Notes under the pieces: model-generated
Seen by the model: the letters and a program-made list of their open reading frames with translations, nothing else
Database searches by the model: none
Told to the model about the DNA's origin: nothing
Shown: piece by piece, positions 26,335-34,514 of the stretch
How the letters are laid out: every line of letters starts with the position of its first letter
How positions within the stretch are numbered: position 1 is the first letter of the stretch
Made by a program: the position numbers and the translations under genes
Source of the DNA: WJKK01 sp964638225
GTDB taxonomy: Bacteria > Patescibacteriota > WWE3 > UBA101185 > UBA10185
Direction: 5' to 3'
Length of the DNA stretch: 64,000 nucleotides
Assembly (NCBI GenBank): GCA_964638225.1
Contig: CAZWYL010000003.1
Coordinates: 3,568-67,567, forward strand

Positions 26335-27588
26335 ATGCCCAGAGAAAAAATAATTACAGGAATAGATGTCGGTTCGAATAAAGTTAGCACCGCCATCGCA
26401 ACAGTTCACGAAAACAAAGTTTCTATTATTGGTGTCTCAGGTGCTGTTCCCTCGAAAGGCATTAAGAGAGGTAGTGTAGTAGATATAGATAATGCTGTTG
26501 AGGCCATATCTACAAGCTTAGAGCGTGCAGAGAGAATGGCCGGTGTTTCAGTTTCTTCCGCATTTGTTACCTTAAACGGAAGCCATATTCAAACTCAAAA
26601 TTCGCATGGAGTGGTTGCTGTCAGTCCTCAGGTTGGTGAGATTACCCGCGAGGACGTAATTAGAGTTACAGAGGCAGCTCAAGCGGTTTCTTTGCCCTCC
26701 TCTCGAAAAATTGTACATGTAATCCCTCGAGATTTTGTTGTTGACTCTCAGGAAGGTATAAAGGATCCAGTGGGTATGGCGGGAGTACGTTTGGAAGTAG
26801 AAACAAATATAATTCACGGCTCGGCCACTGCCATGAAAAATTTAGTTAAATGTATTGATCAAGTAGGGGTTGAAGTGGAGGAATTAATATATGTTGGGGT
26901 TGCAGCTGCTGAATCAGTTTTAACAGATACAGAAAGAGAGTTAGGTACTATTTTGGTAGATATAGGCGGCGGAACAACTTCTTTAATTGCTTTTTTGGAA
27001 GGCAGCCCCGTCTATTCTTCTGTTTTAGGAATTGGAGCAAAACATATTACAAGCGATTTAGCTATTGGACTGAGGACTCGCTTGGATGATGCTGAAAGAA
27101 TAAAATTAAAATTAAGTACTGTAACTAGTGAAATGGAAAATCAGGGGCATACAATAAAAGAGGAAACCTTTGATGTTTCTGAGTTTGGACTTGATCAGGA
27201 TGAGGTTCCCATTAGGTTTTTAAGAGAGATTGTAAATGCAAGAACCAAGGAAATTTTTAATATGGTTGCTTTAGAGCTGAATAAAGCGGGTCTTTTAGGT
27301 AAACTTCCTGCAGGGGTGGTTATTACAGGTGGAGGGGCTCAAACTTTTGCAATTGAAGCGGTAGCAAAAAACATTTTGAAAATGCCGGTTAGAATTGGGA
27401 CTCCATCTGGTGTTACGGGATTGATTGATGAAATTCGAGGCCCCGCTTTTTCCGGAACAGTAGGGGCAGTTTTGTATGGTGTGGATATGGTTAGAAGCAA
27501 CTCCCTATTGTTTTTAGACAAAAGTCACGGTAAGATTAGTCAAAGCTTCCACAGCTTTTTTGAAAAGATAAAGTCCTTCCTGCCCTAA
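26335..27588 (+). CDS. ftsA: Cell-division protein FtsA
   Basis: Actin-like ATPase that tethers FtsZ to the membrane. The 417 aa show phosphate-1 TGIDVGSNKVSTAIA, the SHS2/1C region, phosphate-2 TILVDIGGGTTSLIAF, the adenosine motif AGVVITGGGAQ and the C-terminal amphipathic membrane-targeting helix SQSFHSFFEKIKSFL. Complete and conventional. Followed after 21 nt by ftsZ. Confidence 0.95.
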   Translation: MPREKIITGIDVGSNKVSTAIATVHENKVSIIGVSGAVPSKGIKRGSVVDIDNAVEAISTSLERAERMAGVSVSSAFVTLNGSHIQTQNSHGVVAVSPQVGEITREDVIRVTEAAQAVSLPSSRKIVHVIPRDFVVDSQEGIKDPVGMAGVRLEVETNIIHGSATAMKNLVKCIDQVGVEVEELIYVGVAAAESVLTDTERELGTILVDIGGGTTSLIAFLEGSPVYSSVLGIGAKHITSDLAIGLRTRLDDAERIKLKLSTVTSEMENQGHTIKEETFDVSEFGLDQDEVPIRFLREIVNARTKEIFNMVALELNKAGLLGKLPAGVVITGGGAQTFAIEAVAKNILKMPVRIGTPSGVTGLIDEIRGPAFSGTVGAVLYGVDMVRSNSLLFLDKSHGKISQSFHSFFEKIKSFLP

Positions 27589-27594
27589 ATCAGT

Positions 27595-27600
27595 TATAAT
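27595..27600 (+). promoter_or_regulatory. -10 box of ftsZ
   Basis: Consensus TATAAT in the 21-nt ftsA-ftsZ gap, 9 nt before ATG 27610. No Shine-Dalgarno. Confidence 0.55.
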
Positions 27601-27609
27601 ATTTAAACT

Positions 27610-28719
27610 ATGCAAATAAAGCCTGAAATAGAAAGATTTGCTAAAATACGAGTCGTTGGTGTTGGCGGTGCTGGAGGTAATGCGATAAACACAATGATAG
27701 ATTCCCAACAAATTGAAGGCGTTGAATTTTTGGCAGTGAATACCGATGCCCAAGCCCTTTCCATTAATAAAGCTTTTGTAAAAATACCTATAGGACAGGA
27801 CATTACTCATGGTTTGGGTGCTGGAGCAAACCCGGAAATAGGGGAAAAAGCAGCAGAGGAAACCACTGAAGTTTTGAAAGAAAATTTGGAAGACTCTGAC
27901 ATGGTTTTTATCACGGCTGGAATGGGTGGAGGAACCGGCACGGGTGCTTCTCCAGTAATTGCCAGAATAGCTCGAGATTTAGGCGCTTTAACAATAGGTG
28001 TTGTTACTAAACCCTTTGATTTTGAAGGAACCCAAAGAATGAAAAATGCTGAGCGGGGTATTGAAAACTTGAAACGTGAAGTAGATGCCTTGATCACTAT
28101 TCCCAACCAAAAACTTCTAGAAATTTCAGATGAAGACACAACTGTAATGGAAGCTTTTAAGGTTTCAGACAGTGTTTTAAACCAGGGAGTTCAGGGTATT
28201 TCCGACCTGATTGTTAAGCCGGGACTAATTAATGTAGACTTTGCAGATGTTCGTACAGTAATGAAAGATGCCGGTTCTGCCTTAATGGGAATTGGTATTG
28301 GAACCGGAGAAGATCGGGCAGAGATAGCTGCTCAAGGCGCAATATCCTCTCCACTTTTGGAAGTTTCAATCGAGGGAGCTACAGGTATTTTATTCAATAT
28401 AATCGGTGGACCTGACTTGACCATGAAGGAAATCGACAAGGCTGCAAGGTTGATCAGTGAGAGCTCTAATCCCGATGCCAATATAATATACGGTACCACT
28501 ATAGATCCCGATATGTCGGATCAAATTAAGATAACGGTTATAGCAACAGGATTTGATTCTGCTTATGCAGATCAATTTGGAATTCCTTCATCCAGGGACA
28601 AAAAGGAAGAAGCTTCTGAACCAAAGAAAGAAGAGGTTGACGGCGAGGATAAATGGATTGAGGATTTAGGAGATGAAGATGATCAGTTCGATATTCCGGC
28701 TTTCCTGCGAGGTAACTAA
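27610..28719 (+). CDS. ftsZ: Cell-division GTPase FtsZ
   Basis: Tubulin-like GTPase forming the division ring. The 369 aa include GVGGAGGNAINTM, NTDAQAL, the tubulin signature ITAGMGGGTGTGASPVIA, the T7 synergy loop GLINVDFADVRTVM, an acidic linker (about 325-355), and the conserved C-terminal peptide FDIPAFLRGN that binds FtsA. All GTPase elements are intact. Confidence 0.97.
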   Translation: MQIKPEIERFAKIRVVGVGGAGGNAINTMIDSQQIEGVEFLAVNTDAQALSINKAFVKIPIGQDITHGLGAGANPEIGEKAAEETTEVLKENLEDSDMVFITAGMGGGTGTGASPVIARIARDLGALTIGVVTKPFDFEGTQRMKNAERGIENLKREVDALITIPNQKLLEISDEDTTVMEAFKVSDSVLNQGVQGISDLIVKPGLINVDFADVRTVMKDAGSALMGIGIGTGEDRAEIAAQGAISSPLLEVSIEGATGILFNIIGGPDLTMKEIDKAARLISESSNPDANIIYGTTIDPDMSDQIKITVIATGFDSAYADQFGIPSSRDKKEEASEPKKEEVDGEDKWIEDLGDEDDQFDIPAFLRGN

Positions 28720-28732
28720 TTAAAGTATGTGG

Positions 28733-28738
28733 TATATT
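28733..28738 (+). promoter_or_regulatory. -10 box of the gene after ftsZ
   Basis: TATATT, 8 nt before ATG 28747. It supports ATG 28747 over the upstream GTG 28729, which precedes this box. Confidence 0.4.
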
Positions 28739-28746
28739 TAAAGAGT

Positions 28747-30093
28747 ATGAAAGACCTGCTCATTTCTATAAATTCAAATAACCTTAAGCTTTCCTACTGC
28801 GGTCCGGAAGGTTGTGGTGGTATAGCTTCTGATGTTTCAAAAGATGTACTCTCTGGATCAAAAATACTAGATAAAGAAAGATTTACGGAGGACTTAATCG
28901 AGTTATCCCATGAAATCGTTCCTAAAGGAAAGAAGCCCGATGGTTTAAACTATCTGATTTCTCCTGAAGATGCTTATGTATTCTTTGTTACTGTAAATAA
29001 AAAAGATGGTGAAACGGAAGAACAGATAATTGCCGAAATAAAGAATAAGGTTGAAATTCCTCTAGAAGAATTATATTTTTCTTACACTAAAATTGCTCCC
29101 TTTGTTTACCAATTTATAGGAGTTTCAAAGGATTATGTAGAAGATCTTCTTGAAGTGTCCAATCTTTGGGGTGTTCCAGTAAAGGCAATAGTTCCCTGGG
29201 TATTACTTTTGCCCAAAACTTTAAGGGATAACGATCCCGCTATCTTTGTGGCAAAGATAAACGATAAGCACGTTGTATCGCTTTCGGAGTTAAATGGTAT
29301 TTACTTTGCTTCTTCTTATGATGAAGAGAAAGAAGAAGCTGAGCTAAAAGAATTAGTTCAAACTCTTTCTATATACAACAGGAAAAAACCAATAAAGAGA
29401 ATATATACACTTGATTCAGATATCAAGTTGGAGGATGGATATAACACCTTGCCAGTTATTGCGGATATTGAATCCAATTTTCCGGAAGGATTTGAAGCTC
29501 ATGAGCTTTATTTACATGTTTTAAGAACAAATTCTGATATTTTGAGATCTCAAGTGAATGTATTGAATTTACTGCCCCTGCCTGAACCCTCAACAGCATC
29601 TAAAATGGTTGTTCCCGCGGCTGCTGCAGTTTTTGTAATTAGTCTTTTGGTAGGAAGTTATTTCTTGTTTTTTAACGAACCGCCCGAAGATCCTAGTTCT
29701 GTAGCTGGAGTTCAATCTGATCCAGTGAACGAGACAACTGTCTCTGAGAATGAAGTTATTCAGGAAGCAGAAGAAAATGAAGTTGAGGAAGTTCAAGAAG
29801 TGCAAAAGGAAGATATGGAGATTCGTATTGAAAATGCTGCGGGGATAAATGGAGCAGCTGGAAGAACACAAGCCCTTTTAGAAGAAGCAGGATATACAGT
29901 AGTTTCAATAGACACTGCAGATAATATTCGAGAAACTACTCAGATATTGATTGATGAGCGGTTGGACAGTCTGAGAGATAACCTGGAAGAAGATTTGGGT
30001 GAGTTTTATCCGGATGTTGTCTTTGACGTTTTAGATGAATCCGAAGTTGATTACAATGTGCTGATTTTCTTGGGTAGAAACGTAGAAATTTAG
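28747..30093 (+). CDS. Single-pass membrane protein: PilM/GspL-like N-terminus + LytR_C domain
   Basis: Not a standard dcw gene. From ATG 28747 the protein is 448 aa. The cytoplasmic N-terminal 280 residues start MKDLLISINSNNLKLSYCG and include SLSELNGIYFASSYDEE. They look like a degenerate actin-like (PilM/GspL-type) fold with no clear nucleotide-binding loops. A membrane helix (MVVPAAAAVFVISLLVGSYFLFF) follows, then an acidic Glu-rich linker. The extracytoplasmic C-terminus, MEIRIENAAGINGAAGRTQALLEEAGYTV, is a LytR_C-type domain. The arrangement suggests coupling between cytoplasmic filament or ATPase partners and the wall. Its place right after ftsZ points to a divisome accessory role, by inference only. 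Confidence 0.7.
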   Translation: MKDLLISINSNNLKLSYCGPEGCGGIASDVSKDVLSGSKILDKERFTEDLIELSHEIVPKGKKPDGLNYLISPEDAYVFFVTVNKKDGETEEQIIAEIKNKVEIPLEELYFSYTKIAPFVYQFIGVSKDYVEDLLEVSNLWGVPVKAIVPWVLLLPKTLRDNDPAIFVAKINDKHVVSLSELNGIYFASSYDEEKEEAELKELVQTLSIYNRKKPIKRIYTLDSDIKLEDGYNTLPVIADIESNFPEGFEAHELYLHVLRTNSDILRSQVNVLNLLPLPEPSTASKMVVPAAAAVFVISLLVGSYFLFFNEPPEDPSSVAGVQSDPVNETTVSENEVIQEAEENEVEEVQEVQKEDMEIRIENAAGINGAAGRTQALLEEAGYTVVSIDTADNIRETTQILIDERLDSLRDNLEEDLGEFYPDVVFDVLDESEVDYNVLIFLGRNVEI

Positions 30094-30114
30094 TTTTTTT
30101 ACCTTCAGTATTCC

Positions 30115-30414
30115 ATGGATTTTTTTATATGTAAGAATTGTGGTGAAAAAGTTTCTTATCAAGCTTACGGTACAAGTCATAGAAATCATTGTCCCTTTTG
30201 CTTATATTCTTTGCACGTAGATGTTACAAAAGGGGATCGTGATTCGAAATGTGGCGGTTTAATGAAGCCAATCGGTAAGTTTTATAAAGAAGATGGAGAG
30301 GAGGTTTTGGTTCACAAATGTGAGAAGTGTGGTTTTGTTCGTTGGAACAGAGTAGCCGGAGATGATAGCTTTGAGGAAGTTGAGAAACTTCCGGAAGTTG
30401 AAGATCCTCGTTGA
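30115..30414 (+). CDS. RNHCP-domain zinc protein
   Basis: A 99-aa protein with the RNHCP signature: FICKNCGEKV, then TSHRNHCPFCLYSLHVDVTKGDRDSKCGG, and HKCEKCGFVRWNR. Three CxxC-type pairs imply two zinc-binding knuckles. The family is conserved in several bacterial groups and is often near translation genes, but its biochemical role is not established. It lies 100 nt upstream of rplU. Confidence 0.88.
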   Translation: MDFFICKNCGEKVSYQAYGTSHRNHCPFCLYSLHVDVTKGDRDSKCGGLMKPIGKFYKEDGEEVLVHKCEKCGFVRWNRVAGDDSFEEVEKLPEVEDPR

Positions 30415-30475
30415 TTTTGCTTTGGCATTAATTAGTTTGTTATTTCTCAGACTTTAAGCTGTCTTTGGTTAAAAG

Positions 30476-30504
30476 TTGCAACAAAATCCGCTTTATTGTA
30501 ATAT
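30476..30504 (+). promoter_or_regulatory. Promoter of rplU-rpmA
   Basis: TTGCAA (30476-30481), 17-nt spacer, TAATAT (30499-30504), then 9 nt to ATG 30514. Confidence 0.6.
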
Positions 30505-30513
30505 CCTTTTGTC

Positions 30514-30849
30514 ATGAAGTATGCAATTATAGCCCTCGGAGGCAGACAATTTATAGTTGAGGAAGGTCTGGAGATACGCTTAGAGAGGCAGGATGAACCT
30601 AAAGCAGAGGTTCTTTTTTATAAAGATGAAAAGACTACCTTAATAGGCAAGCCTGTTATAGAGGAAATTAAAGTAGAGTTGAGCAAGGTTAAAGATTATA
30701 AAGTGAAGACTGATATATTGCGATTTAAGTCCAAATCCCGCTATAGGAGAAGACAGGGGCATAAACAACCCATGAGTGTTTTAAGAGTAGATTCGATTAG
30801 CAAGGTTGGAAAAGCAAATAGTAAGAAAAGTTCAAAGGAGGATAAATAA
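30514..30849 (+). CDS. rplU: 50S ribosomal protein L21
   Basis: Ribosomal protein L21, 111 aa, with the family's YAIIALGGRQFIVEEG start and the basic C-terminal segment LRFKSKSRYRRRQGHKQPMSVLRV. It directly precedes rpmA (stop and start adjacent), the standard L21-L27 operon. Confidence 0.96.
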   Translation: MKYAIIALGGRQFIVEEGLEIRLERQDEPKAEVLFYKDEKTTLIGKPVIEEIKVELSKVKDYKVKTDILRFKSKSRYRRRQGHKQPMSVLRVDSISKVGKANSKKSSKEDK

Positions 30850-31113
30850 ATGGCCCATAAAGTATCTGGAGGAGCGAAAGCCCGTCAGGGAGGAAATGTT
30901 AGAGGCAAGCGCCTTGGTATAAAGGTTTCTCATGGTTCTTTCGTAAAACCCGGGCAAATCATTGTAAGACAAAGAGGTAAAAGATTCCACTCAGGGATAA
31001 ATACCGGTTTAGGCCGTGATTTTACCATTTATTCTAAGGTTGCCGGAGTGGTTAATTTTAGGAATAAAGCCAAGAATAAAAAAGAAATTCAAGTAATTGA
31101 GCAATCTTCTTAA
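30850..31113 (+). CDS. rpmA: 50S ribosomal protein L27
   Basis: Ribosomal protein L27, 87 aa, starting MAHKVSGGAKARQGGNVRGKRLGIK and containing VRQRGKRFHSG. The N-terminal tail, which reaches the peptidyl-transferase centre, begins directly with MAHK with no cleavable extension. AAAGGAGG lies upstream of the ATG, as expected for an internal operon gene. The 3' end overlaps lepB by 4 bp. Confidence 0.96.
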   Translation: MAHKVSGGAKARQGGNVRGKRLGIKVSHGSFVKPGQIIVRQRGKRFHSGINTGLGRDFTIYSKVAGVVNFRNKAKNKKEIQVIEQSS

Positions 31114-31664
31114 TTTAAAGGGCTTGGTAATTTTCTTATAAGTCTAAAATTTCCAAAAGGATAGTATACAAGTAAAGCTCTTGAAGTAATATTTTCCTTT
31201 GGCAGAAATCCCCAGGTTCTTCCGTCCATGCTTTCATTTCTGTTATCTCCTAGAAGTAAATAGTGGTTTTCAGGAATTGTATATTCCTTTCCTTCTGCTA
31301 TAGCTTCCCCAGGTAGTGTGTCTACATTTTCTAGATAAGGTTCCCCTAAAATTTCTCCGTTTATAAAGATTTGATTATTTTCTATTCTTACTTTTTCCTC
31401 CGGTAAACCAATAATACGTTTTATTATTAGGATATTCTCGTAAGGATGTCTAAAGATCATTATTTCTCCTCTCTTTGGCTCTTTAAAGTTTAAAGATATC
31501 TTTTCGCCTATGATTTGTTCATTGTCTTTCAGAAAAGGGTGCATTGAATCTCCTGTAACTAGAAGGAGCTCTCCCAAAAAAATATTAGTGAGTACAAATA
31601 ACACTATTCCAATAATTATTACTTGCAAAGAATCTACAACAAATTTCTTAAATATTCTAACCAC
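31110..31664 (-). CDS. lepB: Signal peptidase I
   Basis: Membrane-bound type I signal peptidase, 184 aa. It has an N-terminal helix (SLQVIIIGIVLFVLTNIFL), catalytic Ser in GDSMHPFL, catalytic Lys in ILIIKRIIGLP, and the LGDNRNESMDGRTWGFLP box. It starts with GTG. Compact and complete. It would process exported proteins such as the transglutaminase-like protein nearby. Confidence 0.94.
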   Translation of the reverse strand: MVRIFKKFVVDSLQVIIIGIVLFVLTNIFLGELLLVTGDSMHPFLKDNEQIIGEKISLNFKEPKRGEIMIFRHPYENILIIKRIIGLPEEKVRIENNQIFINGEILGEPYLENVDTLPGEAIAEGKEYTIPENHYLLLGDNRNESMDGRTWGFLPKENITSRALLVYYPFGNFRLIRKLPSPLN

Positions 31665-31670
31665 AGAATA

Positions 31671-31676
31671 ATGTTA
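31671..31676 (-). promoter_or_regulatory. Possible -10 box of lepB
   Basis: TAACAT on the minus strand, exactly 6 nt before GTG 31664. A weak hexamer supported mainly by spacing. Confidence 0.3.
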
Positions 31677-31756
31677 GTAGTTTAGTGTCTTTAGGGCAAG
31701 TTTTTTGGTAATATTTGTTTGCTTGGGATGTTAGGTTGCCTGTTTATTTCAGATTT

Positions 31757-31833
31757 GGGTTCGTAGCTCAGTTGGTTAGAGCGCTGCATTCACATTGCAG
31801 AGGCCCCCCGTTCGAGTCGGGGCGAACCCACCA
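31757..31833 (+). tRNA. tRNA-Val (CAC)
   Basis: Full cloverleaf: acceptor GGGTTCG/CGAACCC, D-arm GCTC-GAGC, anticodon stem CTGCA/TGCAG with loop TTCACAT (anticodon CAC), T-arm CCCCG-TTCGAGT-CGGGG, and encoded 3' CCA. Confidence 0.96.
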
Positions 31834-31894
31834 TTCAAAAATCTACGAGAGTGGGAGGTAATTATCCTGATTTCCATTACGCCTCTCTAGGTTT

Positions 31895-33271
31895 TCAGAA
31901 TTCTATCTCTAAAAGTTCCCAAAGTTCTGGCCTTTTTCCATCATATCCCAAGGCCCATATACCCACCCCGGACAAGTCAAATTCTTTAATTAGTCTATAT
32001 TTCACAGTCAAGGATTTTTTGTTTTCAAAATAAACTTTTCTCGGTTTTTCTGCTTCTTCATCTTCATATTCATAATAGGGTACCTGTCCAAGTTCATCCC
32101 AATGAACCTCAAACTCATTTTCTTCTATGTTTTTCATTATTTCAGCGTAGCTTTGGGTTAAAGAGTCTTTAATAATCTCTATTGATTTTTCGTCTTCTCT
32201 ATTCTCCTTATCCCCTTCATTTTCTTTATTATCGGAATCATCGGATTTTGTTTTCTCTTCATTATCTTCAACTTCTTCATCATTCTCTTCTTCGCTTTCA
32301 TCTTCGCTTCTTTCAGTTTCTTCAAGTTCTAATTCATCATGAATAATAACTTCTCCTTCTCCCCAATTAAATCCATAGTAGGGAACTCCTAAAATTAATT
32401 TTTGTGGAGGTGCGTAAGAGAGATAGTCCCTGATCATAGTTCTAATGTCATACCCAGCATGAAAGCCTCTACCCCCGAGCGGAGACACCGGGGAGGCCTT
32501 ATCAGCCTTAGTAACGTGAAAATCATATCCCATTATGAAAAGTCCGTCTGCCACTTTAGCCAAAGTGGGCACATCACTTACTCGATTATTTATAAGCGAA
32601 TCTGCAAATGTAGTTACAACCACCTTGGGATTGTCAAAATCCTTTTGCAGGTTAGTTTTTACAAATTTAGTAAAATTTGTATATTTTAAAGCTGTTTGTT
32701 TGTCTACCAATTGGTAGTATTCAAAATTTAAATTCACATCTTCTATTTGATGCACATCCATTTCAATTTTTAGGTTTTTATAAAAGTTATCCCAACAGTC
32801 TCTACAATTTAAAAAGTCGGTAGATATGTCATCAACGTGAGAAATAACCGTAAGGGCTACTCTTACATCCTGTGATTTAGCCCTTTGAATGAAATTTGCA
32901 AGTCTTTGATTATTACGCCAGTTGCTGTATCCCGGATTGGGAATAGTTTCTTCGTCTGATTCTTCAGTTTTCTGAAAATTCCCTTCTTTGTCTATATGAA
33001 GGCCAAAATATGCGACGTCAGTAAGGTTATCAAGTTGGAAAGTAGCCACTTCATCTATAGTCCAATATGGTAAATAGCCATATACTGTGTAATTTTCACG
33101 TTTGCCCTTATTATCACTCACTCCTAGTGTATCTATTTGGAAAGAATCGCTAATAGGAGAAATTATTTCTGAACTAGCTGCTTTCCTCTCAAATAAGCCG
33201 GATCTCTTAAGTATATATGCGGCACCGGCTGAAGATAGAACAATTATTAAGATTAGTATTCCTCGTTTCAT
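31895..33271 (-). CDS. GH18-like exported glycosidase with acidic insertion
   Basis: Exported protein of 458 aa with an N-terminal anchor (MKRGILILIIVLSSAGAAYIL). The TIM-barrel resembles family 18 chitinase-like/YaaH-type hydrolases: GYLPYWTIDEV, VNLNFEYY at the DxxDxDxE position (the Glu acid is kept, the Asp positions read Asn), VADGLFIMGYDFH, and a final GVGIWALGYDG. A stretch of about 45 residues, almost only Glu, Asp, Ser, Asn and Lys, interrupts the barrel (32175-32330). Asp-to-Asn changes make catalysis by the usual substrate-assisted route uncertain. ATG 33271 is 6 nt after TATAAT; an upstream in-frame start at 33316 is unlikely because the promoter lies between. Confidence 0.82.
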   Translation of the reverse strand: MKRGILILIIVLSSAGAAYILKRSGLFERKAASSEIISPISDSFQIDTLGVSDNKGKRENYTVYGYLPYWTIDEVATFQLDNLTDVAYFGLHIDKEGNFQKTEESDEETIPNPGYSNWRNNQRLANFIQRAKSQDVRVALTVISHVDDISTDFLNCRDCWDNFYKNLKIEMDVHQIEDVNLNFEYYQLVDKQTALKYTNFTKFVKTNLQKDFDNPKVVVTTFADSLINNRVSDVPTLAKVADGLFIMGYDFHVTKADKASPVSPLGGRGFHAGYDIRTMIRDYLSYAPPQKLILGVPYYGFNWGEGEVIIHDELELEETERSEDESEEENDEEVEDNEEKTKSDDSDNKENEGDKENREDEKSIEIIKDSLTQSYAEIMKNIEENEFEVHWDELGQVPYYEYEDEEAEKPRKVYFENKKSLTVKYRLIKEFDLSGVGIWALGYDGKRPELWELLEIEF

Positions 33272-33277
33272 ATTTTT

Positions 33278-33298
33278 ATTATACCTTAGTGATAAAAT
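33278..33298. promoter_or_regulatory. Compact divergent promoter pair for the two glycosidase-like genes
   Basis: The start codons are only 33 bp apart. On the minus strand TATAAT (33278-33283) is 6 nt before ATG 33271. On the plus strand TGA-TAAAAT (33290-33298) is 6 nt before ATG 33305. The two -10 boxes are 9 bp apart. Confidence 0.65.
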
Positions 33299-33304
33299 GT
33301 GGTT

Positions 33305-34498
33305 ATGTTTAAGCACTTGGATTTGTGGGAAAAATTACTAATGGTTTTTGTTATCTTGTCTGCTGTTTCAGCAGTTACATTGTATTTTTATTTTGTTAAT
33401 CAAGATTATTCACCAAGTACCACAAGGAGTATATTTAAAAAACAAATTGTAACTCCACCACCCAAGAAAGATTGTGCAAGTTCAGATGTATTTGAATATC
33501 TTGCTTATAAAGAGGTACCTGAGGATGAGGCAAAAAACAATAAATTTGGCTTATATATTTATGCGGAGAGGAGGGATTTTATGGATTTAGCTGAGGAACT
33601 AGTGAACTCCAATGGAGGTGACTGGGGATACGTATTAATTCCTTATAATGTTAAAGATTCTGACTACGGTAAGTGGAGAGATGTTTTCTTGCGATTAAGA
33701 AGTAAACGTCTAATTCCTATTATTCAGCTATGGGATGTGGATCTTGATGACTATGAAAAGCAGACAGAACAGGCCGCTGAGTTTTTGGATTCTTTTGTTT
33801 GGCCAATTAGGCAACGTTATGTATCTGTCTACAATGAACCAAACGATGCAAAATTTTGGCGTGGTAAAGCCGATCCTGAGCAATATGCAAAAGTTTTGGA
33901 TCAGACAATTGATGTTTTTAAAGCTCAAAACTCCAATTTTTTTATGATGAATGGGGCTTTGAATATAAGTGCTAGGTCGGGGAGAGGCTATATTGATGGT
34001 TTTGAATTTATGCGAAGAATGAACGATGAGGTTCCAGGGATTTTTACGCGCTTGGATGGTTGGGCTTCTCACCCCTATCCACAGCCTAACTTTAGCGGTA
34101 GTCCTCACGATTCCGGTAGAGATAGTATAAGGGCTTACGAAACAGAACTAGATTTTTTGAAAAATTCTTTAAGCGTAGAAAAGGAACTTCCGGTTTTTAT
34201 TACAGAAACAGGATGGGCCCACAACGAGGGAATAGTTTACAATGCGTCCTATCCAAGTGTATCTGAGGTAGCGGAATATATGAAAATTGCGTTTGAAGAT
34301 CATTGGTTGCCGGATGATAAAGTTCAAGCCGTGACTCCTTTTACAATTTGGTATGCTCCTCCCTATGATCATTTCTCTTGGATTGATAAAGATCATGAGC
34401 CATATGAACACTACAACGTAGTAAAATCTCTGGAGAAGGTCGCGGGGAGGCCCGAGAGCTTAGATATTGAGGAGTTTTCTATTCTAGAGTGTGAATAG
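33305..34498 (+). CDS. Membrane-anchored clan-A glycoside hydrolase-like protein
   Basis: A 397-aa protein with an N-terminal membrane anchor (KLLMVFVILSAVSAVTLYFYF) and an extracellular TIM barrel. Clan GH-A catalytic pair: acid/base Glu in VSVYNEPNDAKFW and nucleophile Glu in PVFITETGWAH. FTRLDGWASHPYPQPN lies between them. Family number and substrate cannot be assigned from motifs. It is divergent from the GH18-like gene and is followed by flippase and ligase genes, so a role in trimming or remodelling a surface polysaccharide is plausible. ATG 33305 fits the -10 spacing better than GTG 33299. Confidence 0.8.
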   Translation: MFKHLDLWEKLLMVFVILSAVSAVTLYFYFVNQDYSPSTTRSIFKKQIVTPPPKKDCASSDVFEYLAYKEVPEDEAKNNKFGLYIYAERRDFMDLAEELVNSNGGDWGYVLIPYNVKDSDYGKWRDVFLRLRSKRLIPIIQLWDVDLDDYEKQTEQAAEFLDSFVWPIRQRYVSVYNEPNDAKFWRGKADPEQYAKVLDQTIDVFKAQNSNFFMMNGALNISARSGRGYIDGFEFMRRMNDEVPGIFTRLDGWASHPYPQPNFSGSPHDSGRDSIRAYETELDFLKNSLSVEKELPVFITETGWAHNEGIVYNASYPSVSEVAEYMKIAFEDHWLPDDKVQAVTPFTIWYAPPYDHFSWIDKDHEPYEHYNVVKSLEKVAGRPESLDIEEFSILECE

Positions 34499-34514
34499 GG
34501 AAGTTTAACCAGAT

